From Ectobius pallidus (taxonomy: Eukaryota > Arthropoda > Insecta > Blattodea > Ectobiidae): a stretch of DNA of 64,000 nt. Position numbers and translations under genes: made by a program. This document shows positions 23,106 through 34,835 of the stretch, in pieces. The stretch is taken from contig CAXKWD010000009.1 in the NCBI GenBank assembly GCA_964059195.1, positions 47,587,160-47,651,159 on the forward strand. Reading direction: 5' to 3'. Below the pieces are notes generated by a model. That model saw nothing but the letters and a program-made list of their open reading frames with translations. It had not been told where the DNA came from and did no database searches. The first letter of the stretch is position 1. Every line of letters begins with the position of its first letter.

Positions 23106-24481
23106 ATTCTCCTCCTAGGCTTACTATGTAGCAATCATTATGATTGTTATATCACTAGGTATCACAGTAATTTATATTGATATATAGGTTATAATAAAAC
23201 ATTTGTTGATGTATGACAAGATTTAACGTGACTTTATTCATAGACTACTTAAGACTTGTCATGTCTAAAAATATTTACCCATCCAAACTACACAACTGAA
23301 ATTTTTAGCAAGATATTACATGACAACCATTATAAAGTTTGCATTAAATTATATTAATTACATTTAAATACATATTACTGATACATGCACACTACTTCCA
23401 ATAATATATTATATAAATAAATACAGTAAGTTATTAATTACATTAGTTGTGACATTATCTAGAATAAAGGCTTTTAATCACTAAAACAAATACATTACTA
23501 AGTAGCAACACATTACTTCCTGTAAATCATGGAATCTATATTGAAGCCTTCTATATTAATTAGGCCTATATTATTTGTTGAATTGTGAATGGAGGTCAGT
23601 AGAATATATAAATTTCTACTTTCTGCAGTAGACCTATTAGAATTAGTCTATAAAACAATGAATAATAACAATAACATCAATTAACAGAAGTTACTAAGAT
23701 ATTTACACATACAACTAATTGAGTTAATGTAAACTTATTTCTATTCAATCTTATTTACAATAATTCCTCATATGAACTAAAAGTTATAGGCTATACATTA
23801 TTCTCGTGTCTCAGCAAAAGAAAATAACTGTATGGCTCTCCCTCTGACCCTGTCAACCTTGTGAGGTCACAAGACAAAACCGCGGGGTTTGGAGAAAGTT
23901 TGAAAACATATTTTATATTTACTGCAAGTAGTTTATAAATAATTATAACTCTCAGTTTTTTAAACCGTGCATAGAATGACTAAGAAATGATGAACACGCT
24001 CTACATTAAAGTCAATTGATATTAATTATTTACAGTATTATGATATTAATAACGGTAAAGCTGTAGTTAGTGAAGGATTAAGAAAAAAAATAACATTTCC
24101 TCCCTATTTCGAATAACAACGATAGAATAGTCTTGTCTCTTTAAAGTATAATACATTAAGTTAGCTGGACATCATCTGCAGACTCAATCTAAACCTCTAA
24201 AAACAGCTTCAAAAGATACAATTTTTAAACCAAACCATAAAGACTTTTACTATTTCTCCCACATGGCCTAATAGAACAGTTATTATACTTCAGGTTGACA
24301 TCTTACAACACGAGATACTTGCTGCCTATAATTAAATATTAATTTTTTTAAATCAGCTGTTTTCCATTCACTCTTACGGGTGAGGGTTGATCTGTCAACC
24401 TAATGACGTCACAAGCCAAAACCGCTCGGTTGGAGAAAGTTTGAATACATGGCCAAGTGGCACCCCCGTGAAGAGCACGCT

Positions 24482-26872
24482 AGCAGGTAGTGGGAACGTT
24501 CAACCTGCGCTGCATGACATTGAAATTAAACTGTATCACAATACATCATGGTCTTCCCGCATTCTTATTCAAGCAGCTATTTTCAAATTATACACCATGT
24601 TCCCAACGTGTTCTTATTAAGCAATTACTTTAAAATCAATTTATTAAATCGGTAATTAATAATAATTATATAAAAGTGACAAAAACATGTTATTAATATG
24701 TACAAGAGTCACAAGGCATATAATTTGCAAGACACACAGTGTACGTCAGAACGCTTCTTACACCAGTGGGCGGAGTTTCTGTCTTTTTTGTATGACGTTT
24801 ACATTTTCTTCTTGAATCTGAAATCAGTGCTTGGCTTCCCAGAGCACATTTGTAAGCATTTCTTATCACTATGAAGCAAAAACACTACTTAAGGGGTTTC
24901 CAAACGTATCTTGAAACCACTGCATAACAAATTCTTCTTTAAGAAAGCCACTGCTAATATGTACCGCACAGATGCAGTTGAGACGCTAGGGAACATAAAA
25001 GTACCAAGCAACTTGAAATTTTGGAATGAAAACTGTGCCGAACTAATTATTTGACAGTTACATTTCGATTCCTGCTTAAACAGTTGTAATACGTGTACAT
25101 TCGACCACAAGGGGTTTCGAACCTTTAGCCCCCCCCCCCCGTGACTGAAACACTGTTTTTAAACTGAGACAATACAATTAAAAGGTATTCATGCAATGCA
25201 ATCAATGTGGTTGTTGTCTGTGAATGAAACAAGATGTTAAGTATTATTTCCTGAAATATGAAATATATCTAATTATTCTGATTCGTGAACAGATGTAGTG
25301 TAATTCACTTCAACTACAGAATAAATCTTAACGGACTCACTTAACTATATTATTGATAATAGTTCCTAACGATGCATATTAGTAAGTTCTAATTCTCGAA
25401 AGATATTATACAGGTGTGTACAAATGACTTTCATTCATGCTATGGAGCTCAGTTGTTATTTTATATAGAAAAAAATATGAAGAATTCTTTCCCCAGAAAG
25501 CAAAGGTGGACTTGTGTAAACCTATTCCAACAAAGAAGGTGGTTTACTCTGTACTATGCCCACTCTAATAAGAGCCTCTCTGTAGGTGTGAAACCAAAGA
25601 GGAGTTTCATTTGCATCTTATTACTCTGCAAGACTCCATTCAGGAAAACATGAAACCTTTTATCCCTCTTGGAAGGCAATGTGGATAGTGCCCGGTTTGT
25701 ATAGAATCCCGCTGTAGTAAAACAAGATGAATGAAATACGTCAGAGAGTACTACATGTTTAAAAAGTATTTATAACGTATCAGGGATGATAGAAGAGGTA
25801 AAAGTTAGAAGAAAAAAAACAGTTAAATGTCTGGGAAAACATATCAGGTCAATTATTTTTATGGAGAAAAGTCTGTGTGTCAATTAGTTTTCTGTTAGAA
25901 CTGGTCTGTGACTAATTAAATTTACTGGTATTGATTTGAAGAACACAATCATGTAATAAAAGAAAACAGCGTCCGAATGACAGCTAGTTAAATGAAAAAA
26001 ATCCTCTTATAACGCCTGTTTGATCAATCATAAATTCCACTTTGGAATCTCGAAAAAGAAAACAGGCAACTATAACAAAAGACGTGGACTGTGGCAAAGG
26101 TGTGAATAAAAGAAAATAATTTATAACAAAAAGAAACAGATGAAAATATAATCCCTCCATAATAATTTTTCCGCTATGAAGCTGGAAAACAATAGTCTTC
26201 TAACATTCACAACCTTGTGTGAGAATAAACTAAGTCAATAAATGAAACTGTTCACGTAAAAGTTGTTAATATAGCTTCTGAGTTTACCAAGACATCAGCT
26301 CTTTGTTTTCTTTACTAGTTTAGAGTTCCCGAATTAAGAAGCACTCACTCTAGGGTTCAAACTGCAATTAAAATACAAAAATATATATACAGTAGTTTAT
26401 AATTAATCATGGACGTTTCCGTTTTTAAAACTATATTTGTTATGTTACATGGGGAAAAATTTTTAAATATATATCTTAAAATATATCTTTCAAGTGAGAG
26501 GCTATCGGTCCTACAGTGTGGCAATTTTAAGAACGTATCTTAAGATTACAATAATACCAACTTATAAATTTAAACTCAAAATTAGGATGTAGGCCTAAGT
26601 TACTTCGGATACTTTTTTCTTATGTTAAAAGTAGCTCAATGTTCACTTTACGGCCAAATTATGATGATCCTTAAAGGATAACAAAACAAAATGTTTTTTC
26701 TAGGAACATCCAAAGTGTCTTTACATACATCTGATGTATTGTTACATGATACTGGTCTACTATTGACAAGATTGACAGACTGAGTGAATTTGACTATGCA
26801 ATCTTATCACAAAGTTAATAATTGTTATTAATATTGTTATTAAGAACACAATAATAATAATGCCACCAAAAC
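24482..26872. other. No recognisable feature
   Basis: AT-rich DNA with a poly(C) run at about 25129-25140. The frames at 24889-25110 and 25414-25653 show no known motif. Confidence 0.5.
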
Positions 26873-26906
26873 ATAATAAGTAAAGAATATTATAGGAGAA
26901 AAATTC

Positions 26907-26979
26907 CTCCGACACTGGGACTCGAACCCAGGACCTTTGGCTATTCGCGCCAATGCTCTACCAACTGAGCTAAGCCGGA
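26907..26979 (-). tRNA. tRNA-Phe(GAA)-like copy 1 (repeat-borne)
   Basis: A 73-nt cloverleaf can be drawn: acceptor TCCGGCT/TGTCGGA with one U-U mismatch and one G-U, D stem GCTC/GAGC, anticodon stem TTGGC/GCCAA with loop GCGAATA (anticodon GAA), and T arm CTGGG/CCCAG with TTCGAGT. Position 33 is C where nearly all tRNAs have U. A diverged dispersed copy exists at 20525-20597. I regard it as a SINE-type tRNA relic that may still be transcribed by Pol III, not as a proven tRNA gene. Confidence 0.5.
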
Positions 26980-27220
26980 GTTCAATTCACAGCGCCGGAT
27001 GGAACCTCTCTCCTATGACTGACTGCCCTAATGGTCTACCTCACATACAGACAAGTTATGTCATACGCAGTACTGTGAGGCACACAAATTAGTGATTTTT
27101 GTGACCGGGCTCCCACTGTTATTGTACAGTTGACATTCAAGATAGATATATAAGCTTTCATGAACCACAGATTATTGTCTCTGTTGGACATTACATGAGA
27201 ATATTATAGGAGAAAAATTC

Positions 27221-27293
27221 CTCCGACACTGGGACTCGAACCCAGGACCTTTGGCTATTCGCGCCAATGCTCTACCAACTGAGCTAAGCCGGA
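27221..27293 (-). tRNA. tRNA-Phe(GAA)-like copy 2 (repeat-borne)
   Basis: Identical in the 73-nt core to copy 1 as far as I can see. It lies 314 bp further on, in the same orientation, and is the inner copy of the left arm. Confidence 0.5.
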
Positions 27294-27532
27294 GTTCAAT
27301 TCACAGCGCCGGATGGAACCTCTCTCCTATGACTGACTGCCCTAATGGTCATGAAAGCTTATATATCTATCTTGAATGTCAACTGTACAATAACAGTGGG
27401 AGCCCGGTCACAAAAATCACTAATTTGTGTGCCTCACAGTACTGCGTATGACATAACTTGTCTGTATGTGAGGTAGACCATTAGGGCAGTCAGTCATAGG
27501 AGAGAGGTTCCATCCGGCGCTGTGAATTGAAC

Positions 27533-27605
27533 TCCGGCTTAACTCAGTTGGTAGAGCATTGGCGCGAATAGCCAAAGGTCCTGGGTTCGAGTCCCAGTGT
27601 CGGAG
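27533..27605 (+). tRNA. tRNA-Phe(GAA)-like copy 3 (repeat-borne)
   Basis: Inner copy of the right arm. It differs from the others by G to A in the A box (TTAACTCAGTTGG instead of TTAGCTCAGTTGG), which breaks a D-stem pair. Confidence 0.45.
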
Positions 27606-27846
27606 GAATTTTTCTCCTATAATATTCTCATGTAATGTCCAACAGAGACAATAATCTGTGGTTCATGAAAGCTTATATATCTATCTTGAATGTCAACTGT
27701 ACAATAACAGTGGGAGCCCGGTCACAAAAATCACTAATTTGTGTGCCTCACAGTACTGCGTATGACATAACTTGTCTGTATGTGAGGTAGACCATTAGGG
27801 CAGTCAGTCATAGGAGAGAGGTTCCATCCGGCGCTGTGAATTGAAC

Positions 27847-27919
27847 TCCGGCTTAGCTCAGTTGGTAGAGCATTGGCGCGAATAGCCAAAGGTCCTGGGT
27901 TCGAGTCCCAGTGTCGGAG
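27847..27919 (+). tRNA. tRNA-Phe(GAA)-like copy 4 (repeat-borne)
   Basis: Outer copy of the right arm; same core as copies 1 and 2. Confidence 0.5.
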
Positions 27920-28078
27920 GAATTTTTCTCCAAAATATTCTCATGTAATGTCCAACAGAGACAATAATCTGTGGTTCATGAAAGCTTATATAATAAGTAA
28001 AGGTTATGTAGACATGTATCTGTACTATTGTGTTTGTGTGTTTCTATTAATGTATCAATGTGTATGTTTCTTAATGCA

Positions 28079-28310
28079 GACAAGCTCAGGTAAACCAACT
28101 GACAGAAAGAAGACTGCAACAAAATCGCAATCTCACAGGATCACAAAGTGTTTATCTAAGAACGAACAATGGATAACCCTGATGGAGTTTATGGTTATGG
28201 ATCCCAGTACATCAAAATGTGCGAACCGTTCGCATAGTTACTCATGTAACAATAAACGCCAGTTCTTTACAACCGGGAAATCTCAAAGCTTTCTTGATAA
28301 CATCAGATGA
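28079..28310 (+). CDS. Possible terminal exon, unidentified
   Basis: A T/G-rich tract ending TTTCTTAATGCAG (a plausible splice acceptor, AG at about 28078-28079) is followed by an open frame of about 77 codons: TSSGKPTDRKKTATKSQSHR, then ...NEQWITLMEFMVMDPSTS, ending at TGA (28308-28310). Codon use looks less skewed than in the surrounding AT-rich DNA. No homology or domain is recognised and no AATAAA follows closely. This is a weak call: it could be chance. Confidence 0.2.
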
Positions 28311-29305
28311 ACCTGGTAATAAGAGAGCTCCTAAAACTCTCCAACTCATCGCACCAGTCCTGTCTGAAAGCTGTCTTTAGTGGCTGTAACATTTTAATTC
28401 CATGTATGAGCTAATGACTGAGGTAAATTATTACATTCTCAATTTAATTGTTAATATAGCCAACGTGTAATTTCCTATGCCCCCTATAATTATGCAAAGA
28501 AAGTGATGAAGATTTTGAACTGCCATATTTAAATATATGCAGACAATATTAAAGTTGAAAAGATTGTAAGAATTATTTTCAAGTCAGGTAATTTACGTAA
28601 TTATATTGAATTTACCTCGAAAGCATTTTATTATTCATTTTAATGAAATGATCATGTTAATTAGAAGTTTATTACAAAAACAGATTATAAAATATTTAAA
28701 ACTCATATGATGCGGTTCCCAAAGACTTTTTTCACAAGTTAGGGTAGCAGCGAATATATTAAGATCTATACAATTAGGCTAATAGGGAACGCTTTACTTT
28801 TTACAATTAGGCTATTATTGTAGATGGATATAGCCTATATGCATTCATGAACCACAGATTAAATTGTCTGTTGGACATTACAAGGGAATATTATTGTAGG
28901 TATCATCTACAAGTGTGTGCCAAAAGGACAAAATAGCTGGTGAATTATGCTAACGAATGAACAATGCACATTTCTGCGCACCTTTATATATATATATATA
29001 TATTAATTCAGCTGTGTTTATGCCCCTTTTAGCTGCGAGGCCATATCAGGAGATCTGTGTCTATACAGTAGGGTGGGCCACGGAACTACTGATTGTCAAT
29101 TATTTCTATTATTGGGTGTATTTTATGGAGTAAATTTCAACTCATATTAATTAAAATTTATATGATACAGGATGAAATGGTGAGGATGATTCATGGTATG
29201 TAAATATTCAATTGCCTGTACGATTGGGAAAACCATGAAAAAATCCATGTCAAATTATCCGGCCATGGGATTTGAACCTGGGACGTCCCGAAGGCCCCTC
29301 GCTCC

Positions 29306-29366
<61 letters not shown>

Positions 29367-31490
29367 AGAGTAATAAATATGTTTATTGACAAATGTAGAT
29401 GACCAAAATGATCCAGCACATGATAATAGAACTAGATTTTTAAAATATACAAGTGCGGTAAATTACTCGTAATTTGAAAAGCCAACTGAACACCACTGAG
29501 TTGTGTATAGATTGGAAATGTCTTTTGAATCTCAAATAATCTATGTTAATCCCAGGCTTGTTTTAATTCCGATCGCACATACGCTGGTCACACGCTGTCA
29601 GCTTTATAAAGAGCCTGCATATTACCAATTTTAACGGAGCTGCGTAAAAAATAAAAGCAGACTGAAGATATAGTACAGAGGTCCATCTGTGTGGTCCTAT
29701 GTTTTATTGTACAAGAGAAGATTCTCTTTATTCCTCAGTCCATCTATTTTCCACAAGAGTATGTAACTCACGAACTTCAAATCGTCTCACGCTCCTTCCT
29801 AATGGGAGAACCATTCCTTCATTTTAGATTACTTACGTAATTTGTAGAATGCTTCGAAGTATTTCACGATTCTTGTTCTAGTGTTAAAGAATTTCGAAAT
29901 GATGTGTTTGACTTTTTACTTATTTTGTTATATCAGTGGATATTATTTCGTGACTTTAAAACCCATATTTATCCAGCATCCCTTGTTATTTTCTGTCTAA
30001 CGATGTTTTTATTCTCTTCAAAATGAGGGAGAATGTTCTTGTGTTAGCAGGTGATGAGTAATTTTCGCTTTCTCAATAATAAAAAAAAATCAACGACAAG
30101 GCTTCATACTCTACTGTCTCAATTGTGATACCGGCATTTGCGGTCGTGCAAAATGAGTAAATATATTATCCACCACACAAGGGGAGTAAGTAGGCTACCT
30201 TCTATCTGCGCCATGTTAAATTTGTCAATTTCAATGTACCTTTTCTCACAAAATGTAAATAGCAAATTAAAGTCTTTGTACTTAAGTGTACAATCTTTAC
30301 GCTCCTGAACCTGAGACCGACCTGTGTTAATAGGTTAATGTTAGACATCAAACCAATACGAGTCGGTCTCATACAGGGATTGGTCTAGGCATTCCTTGTG
30401 ACGGACACATTACAGCCACTCAAATGAAACTCTACATTCTTTCACCGCTCATGTAGGCCTCAGCGTCCATAGGCTAACGCATGTGGTTAGTTTTGAACTC
30501 AGACCAATAAGAGATTGACTCACCCAGGGCTAGTATGGAACTTAAATGGTAAGGAGATTCAATGACAACTTTAAATAAATAAAAAAAAAAACTAGAAGAA
30601 ACTAGAAGCATCGGAAAGTTTCCGTGCACTCGAATGTACATTCGTTACAATATTCCGCCATTATCCCCTTTCATAGCAACATTAGTCGCCAAAAGAAGGC
30701 CATCTCTTATAGCCTACTTAGTATGGGAAGTCATTTGGACTATCTGAGAGCGAGGGATCTTCTTTCGAAAGTAAGCGACTGGAGATAATCTTGTGCGTAT
30801 AATCCGTACACCGGTTAATATCTTCGGAACTTGTACATATGAATTTGATGGTTGATTTTGAGAATACCTTCTGGTTGTGGTTCCCATTCAGCGATTGAAA
30901 AATTAGTGGCCCATGTTTAAAGAGTACGTTGATCAAAAGTGTGACGCTTAAGTTGGTTATTATGAAATTTCTGAGTTTATGTTGTTAAAATTCATTGCCA
31001 TAATAGCAGTATGAACAGATATTACTTTGCAAAAGGTAGTATAATTGAGAAAAAGGTCTCGTTACGAAATATTACATACTTCCATAATTGTAGCCGAAAC
31101 GCCCAAATGATTGCAAGTAAGTTTTTCTTTTTTCTTCTTTTTGTGATGGGTGTTGATGAAAGGTGAGATATTAAAGAGATAGAGTAATTTTCGGGAGGTG
31201 TTGAAAGGATGTGTACACTCTTAAATGTTCATAAACAATCAGATAAGGCATTTCCCGTCAAACCTGCAACATTTAATAGGCCTACCCGTAAATTCTTTGA
31301 ATGAAATTACACATTTTTCTTGTACATAACATTAAAAAGGTAAAATACCTTAAATTAAAATAATTGCGAATAAATTGGTATAGCTATTAAAACTGTTTGT
31401 CTGCAGTTATGATTGTCAGGTGTGAAGGCAGCGGACACTCATATTTTTATTATCAATAGAACTACCACAGCTTAACCCGTTAGTCGTTTG
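28311..31490. other. Mostly unassigned; microsatellites and repeat fragments
   Basis: Contains a 55-bp fragment of the tRNA-Phe-like SINE flank (about 28837-28893), a (TA)n at about 28986-29003, a B-box-like relic on the minus strand near 29265-29300 (GGTTCAAATCCCATGG when reverse complemented), and (ATT)n at about 29309-29360. No gene recognised. Confidence 0.55.
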
Positions 31491-31496
31491 GCAGTG

Positions 31497-31790
31497 GCAT
31501 GGCAACAGACAATTCCTATGCAAGCTAAAGTAATATTATCTATATTATGGAACCAGGAGGTTCATTGCCGCCCTTACATGAGCCCGGTATTCAATCCCAC
31601 TCTGTGCTAACTCTATCCAACCATCCCTTGCAAATCCTACTTTCCTTAAATCTATTCTAATATTGTCCTCCCACCTACGTCTAGATCTTGCAAGTGGTCT
31701 CTTCTCTTCGTGTTCCCAGTAAATATTTTTAAGATACGTCTTTCCTCCCCATGAGCGCAACATGTCCAGAAAACGCCATCCTTTGTTATT
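31497..31790 (-). pseudogene. LINE 3' end (endonuclease/RT family), 5'-truncated
   Basis: The minus-strand frame 31763-31545 reads RPLARSRRRWEDNIRIDLRK and then ...IELAQSGIEYRAHVRAAMNLLVP with a stop. The pattern RPRRRWEDNI--DLREVG...W--LAQDR--WR--V--AMNL-VP is the C-terminal end of a large insect non-LTR retrotransposon family often annotated as endonuclease-reverse transcriptase or craniofacial development protein 2-like. The 3' UTR continues to about 31497 with TTAGCTTGCATAGGAATTGT; a matching end lies at 58240-58315. Severely 5'-truncated and non-functional. Confidence 0.75.
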
Positions 31791-31805
31791 TAATTACCCT
31801 TACTA

Positions 31806-32075
31806 TATTCGGTCAGACTTTAGGCTGGGGGCCCGTGTCGTAGACTTACGGCACGTAAAAGAACTCCAAGCCTAAATTAGAGTCTCTGGACAAAATTCCT
31901 CAGTCCTTTCACGTCCAAATAATACCTTAGTTTCCGAGGGGGTGGAGGTTGTGAGGCGATGGGCCCTCTGTTATTCTACCCTCTATCGGGAAATAGGCGT
32001 TACAAAATTCAAATTCAAATAGGTAACAGTAACCTCCACTTGGAAGCCCTACGCTTCACCACTGGGAGCAATATG
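31806..32075. repeat. Unclassified SINE-like repeat
   Basis: GC-richer block with CGTAAAAGAACTCC, GGACAAAATTCCTCAG and TTCAAATTCAAAT stretches that resemble 3' parts of insect tRNA-derived SINEs. Ends were not determined. Confidence 0.4.
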
Positions 32076-32250
32076 AAATATGATTACTACATTCGGTGAA
32101 GAGTACAGATTATGAAGCTCGACATTATGCAGTTTTCTCCAGTTCCCGTTTTCATCTCCCGTAAGTCAAACTTTTTAACTAAACACCCTGTTTTCCAACA
32201 CTTTCAGATTATGTTCAGCCACTCTTATTCTATATATACAGTAACTGCAG

Positions 32251-33627
32251 TTTTTTTTTTTTTTTTTCAATTTGCAAACGTAACTATTTATTATTTACCA
32301 TGAAAATTACAAATTACAAATTAGAAAATACAAACTAATACAAAATTATTACAAATACAAATATAAATAATATAAACAAAATTATTACAATTACAAAAGA
32401 GCATTATTTACCCCGCATGAGCATAGCTCGTGTTCGGGGTCAGTTCAGTTATACTAAAATTATATTTTGAACATTATATAAAAAGAAAACATACATATTA
32501 TAGTTTTAGGCAAAAAATAAGAATAAAAATAAATAAGATTGCTTATATGAAATAAAATACATGAACAAAGATACGAAAAATAAATTACAATAACATAACA
32601 AAGTTACAAACAAAATACCCTATGTTAAAAATAAAAAAAATTACAGTTAAGAATGAATAACGGAAAAAAGTGGGTAAAAGTACAATTACAAGTTAGATTT
32701 AATCAATTCGAGTACTTGTTTTTCAAACAATTTATTGTTTAGTGGTATCAGATTAGGGTTTCTTCTAGTAAAATTGTTGTATAGCCGTGGTCCGAAATTT
32801 ATACTATGCCTTAGACCTGCTTCTGTAGGACATTTTGGTTCGAAAAGAGGACAAGAGATATTATACCTCCTTGTATTATAGTAGTGATTTCGTGTTATGA
32901 ATTTTTCATGATGTTTATGGAAATAATTTAATAAAGTGTAGGAGTATAATTGTTTAATATTCAATACGTCAAAATCTTTATATAAACTTTTAGATGGATA
33001 GTCGATTTTTTTTAAAACATATCTTGATTATTCTTTTCTGCAACAAAGACAATGGGCGAAGTGCAGTCAGACATATCCCACCCCATCCTATTATTCCATA
33101 TTGTATAACTGATTGGACTAAACTTAGATACATTAATCTTAAAGTACTCTGTGGCATAATGTTTCTTAATATAACAAATTTATATATAGTTTTCCGTAGT
33201 TTAAGACACAGATATTGAACATGTTTTTCCCACCGTAAATTTTGATCAATGATAACACCTAGGTATTTTACTTGTGTTGATGAACTTAATTTTGGACATT
33301 TACAATTAAAAGGGATAGAACAAGATATTTCATGTAAGATTATATTGTGTTGTGCATTTATCGAGGAAAGTCCTTTAGGGTTTAGTGAAAAAGGTAAATA
33401 TGTTGTTTTATCAATGTTTAAAGATAGAAGGTTTTCATCGAGCCATTTTTTAATTTTGTTTGTTCCAATGTTAGCATTACTAAAAACGTGCTCCCAACTG
33501 TTTCCAGAAAATATGATTACTGTGTCATCAGCGAAGGAATAAACATTGCCTTTCATGAGATTTATATCTAATTTAAGAAGATCATTGATATATATTAAGA
33601 AGAGCAAAGGACCTAACACAGTTTGTT
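32251..33627 (-). pseudogene. 5'-truncated jockey-like LINE with poly(A) tail
   Basis: The minus-strand frame 33619-32990 starts in VLGPLLFLIYINDLL (RT motif region), followed by SFADDTVIIFSG (catalytic FADD box), VKYLGVIIDQNLRWEKHV and QYGIIGWGG. One base slip within a run of eight A (33006-33013) moves the frame; it then continues as DYPSKSLYKDFDVLNIKQLY and PEAGLRHSINFGPRLYN-like sequence to a stop near 32686. A 3' UTR of about 420 bp follows, with GAACTGACCCCGAACACGAG, and it ends in a 17-nt poly(T) on the plus strand (32251-32267), i.e. a poly(A) tail. All sequence before the PQG-VLGP motif is missing. Apart from the slip the ORF is well preserved, so the copy is fairly recent. A related older fragment is at 20870-21695. 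Confidence 0.82.
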
Positions 33628-33639
33628 TAGTTAAATTCT

Positions 33640-33965
33640 CTTACTTTACCGAGTAAGGCCGAGTCGGTAAGGTCGCACGTTCACATCTCCAGGTCGGCCA
33701 TTGTGAGTGTGTGAATGTATTTTAGGGATTTTTCCCACTCGCAGAGCCGCATGCCTGCTTGGAATTTACTTTTATTCGTTCCCTTATGTTCCTGCCCGTA
33801 GTCCTAAATGGATAAGTTGTCCTAGGAGGAGGTCCTGCATAGAGTTGGTCCATCGCCTGGGAGCAGAAACTCCATGTCCCATCTGATGTTGATAGGAAGC
33901 TCCTCCCCTACAGTCATTGGTGTACAATACCTTCGAAAAGGAAGATAAAGCTGGTGACGAAATGT
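33640..33965 (+). repeat. Possible SINE-type repeat
   Basis: Begins with TACCGAGTAAGGCCGAGTCG-like tRNA-head remnant and continues as GC-richer DNA (CCTAGGAGGAGGTCCTGCAT, GGAGCAGAAACTCCATG). No second copy is seen in this window, so the call rests on composition and the A-box-like start. Confidence 0.35.
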
Positions 33966-34782
33966 AAAATGCTTAACAGGTTTGGGTAAAATTCATAGGT
34001 GAGAAATAGGTGAAATTCTTTGTTTTTCTACAGCAATGAACAACCTCGTAATCTGACATGCTCTTTAATTCGCTGCTTCTACAATTGCACACTATTTTAA
34101 AAATTAATTAACTGGTACAGTTACGGGTAATTAAAGTTATAAAATGGCAGTCACATTTCGTGAACTGAAAAGCAGTTTCCGTGATCATTTCCACAAATGT
34201 CAATATATGTTAGTGATTATTTCCTATCTATTTGTAAATATATAAACTCGTCAACTCTCGTAGGATTACCTATGATAATTATCCGTAACTTTAACAGTTA
34301 GATTAATTTTGAAAACAATATTCAATTGTAAAAGTAGTCAAACAGTAAGTCAGATTACCAGGTTTTTAGAGCAAATCATTGCTGATGGAAAAAATAATTA
34401 ATTTATCTATTTCTCACCTATAAATTTCACCCAAACCTGTATTCCTCCTTTAATTAAACGTACTAGGCCTATGTTAGAACATTACTTATATTAGTGTAAG
34501 ACTGATCTAACTCCTACGAATTCTAAAATGATAGCCTTGTTGTTGCTAATCCTAAAGTCATCCCAGAGGGTAATTTATGTTGACAATAATGCAGTACTAA
34601 TTTTTTGTGCAAACAGTTAGAAAGTATAAGTTCTATCTTTAAAACACAGACGGTCAAATCATATGACCACGAAAATAAGAATCTTGGAACATAATATACT
34701 TGAAATAACACACCTTTAACTTAAAAGTAAGCTCCTTTTGCAATTTATAGTTCAATTGTGAAAAAAAAATAAAAATAATAAA

Positions 34783-34835
<53 letters not shown>

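Larger units (their letters stand above)
21872..24472. mobile_element. Putative inverted-repeat transposon, 2.6 kb
   Basis: Sequence at 21896-22235 and the reverse complement of 24165-24470 align over more than 300 bp (shared: CAGGCAGCAA, TAAAAATCG/TAAAAATTG, GAAGCTGTTTTTA, TTTTAATCTTTATTATTTAA-like blocks). A second inner pair is 22792-22820 with 23922-23950 (CTGCAAGTAGTTTATAAATA). A direct repeat of the right end sits at 23833-23910 (GTCACAAGACAAAACCGC versus GTCACAAGCCAAAACCGC near 24410). The outer 9-bp direct repeat GAGCACGCT (21863-21871 and 24473-24481) could be a target duplication, as for MULE-type elements, but the outermost ~20 bp do not match each other, so the exact ends are unsure. 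A SINE is nested at 22312-22771. No transposase was found. Confidence 0.55.
26886..27989. repeat. Palindromic array of four tRNA-Phe-like repeat copies
   Basis: Two copies on the minus strand are followed by two on the plus strand. The left arm 26885-27350 and right arm 27476-27940 are almost exact reverse complements (~465 bp each), with a 125-bp centre (27351-27475) that is itself a copy of the linker. Unit period is about 314 bp. The whole array is bracketed by the 13-bp direct repeat ATAATAAGTAAAG (26873-26885 and 27990-28002). Confidence 0.85.

Noticed and set aside
26907..27919. Cluster of four functional tRNA-Phe genes
   Set aside because: C at position 33, an acceptor mismatch, a D-stem mutation in copy 3, long conserved flanks and a dispersed diverged copy at 20525-20597 all point to a repeat family. 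I kept the tRNA-like structure but not the claim of function.
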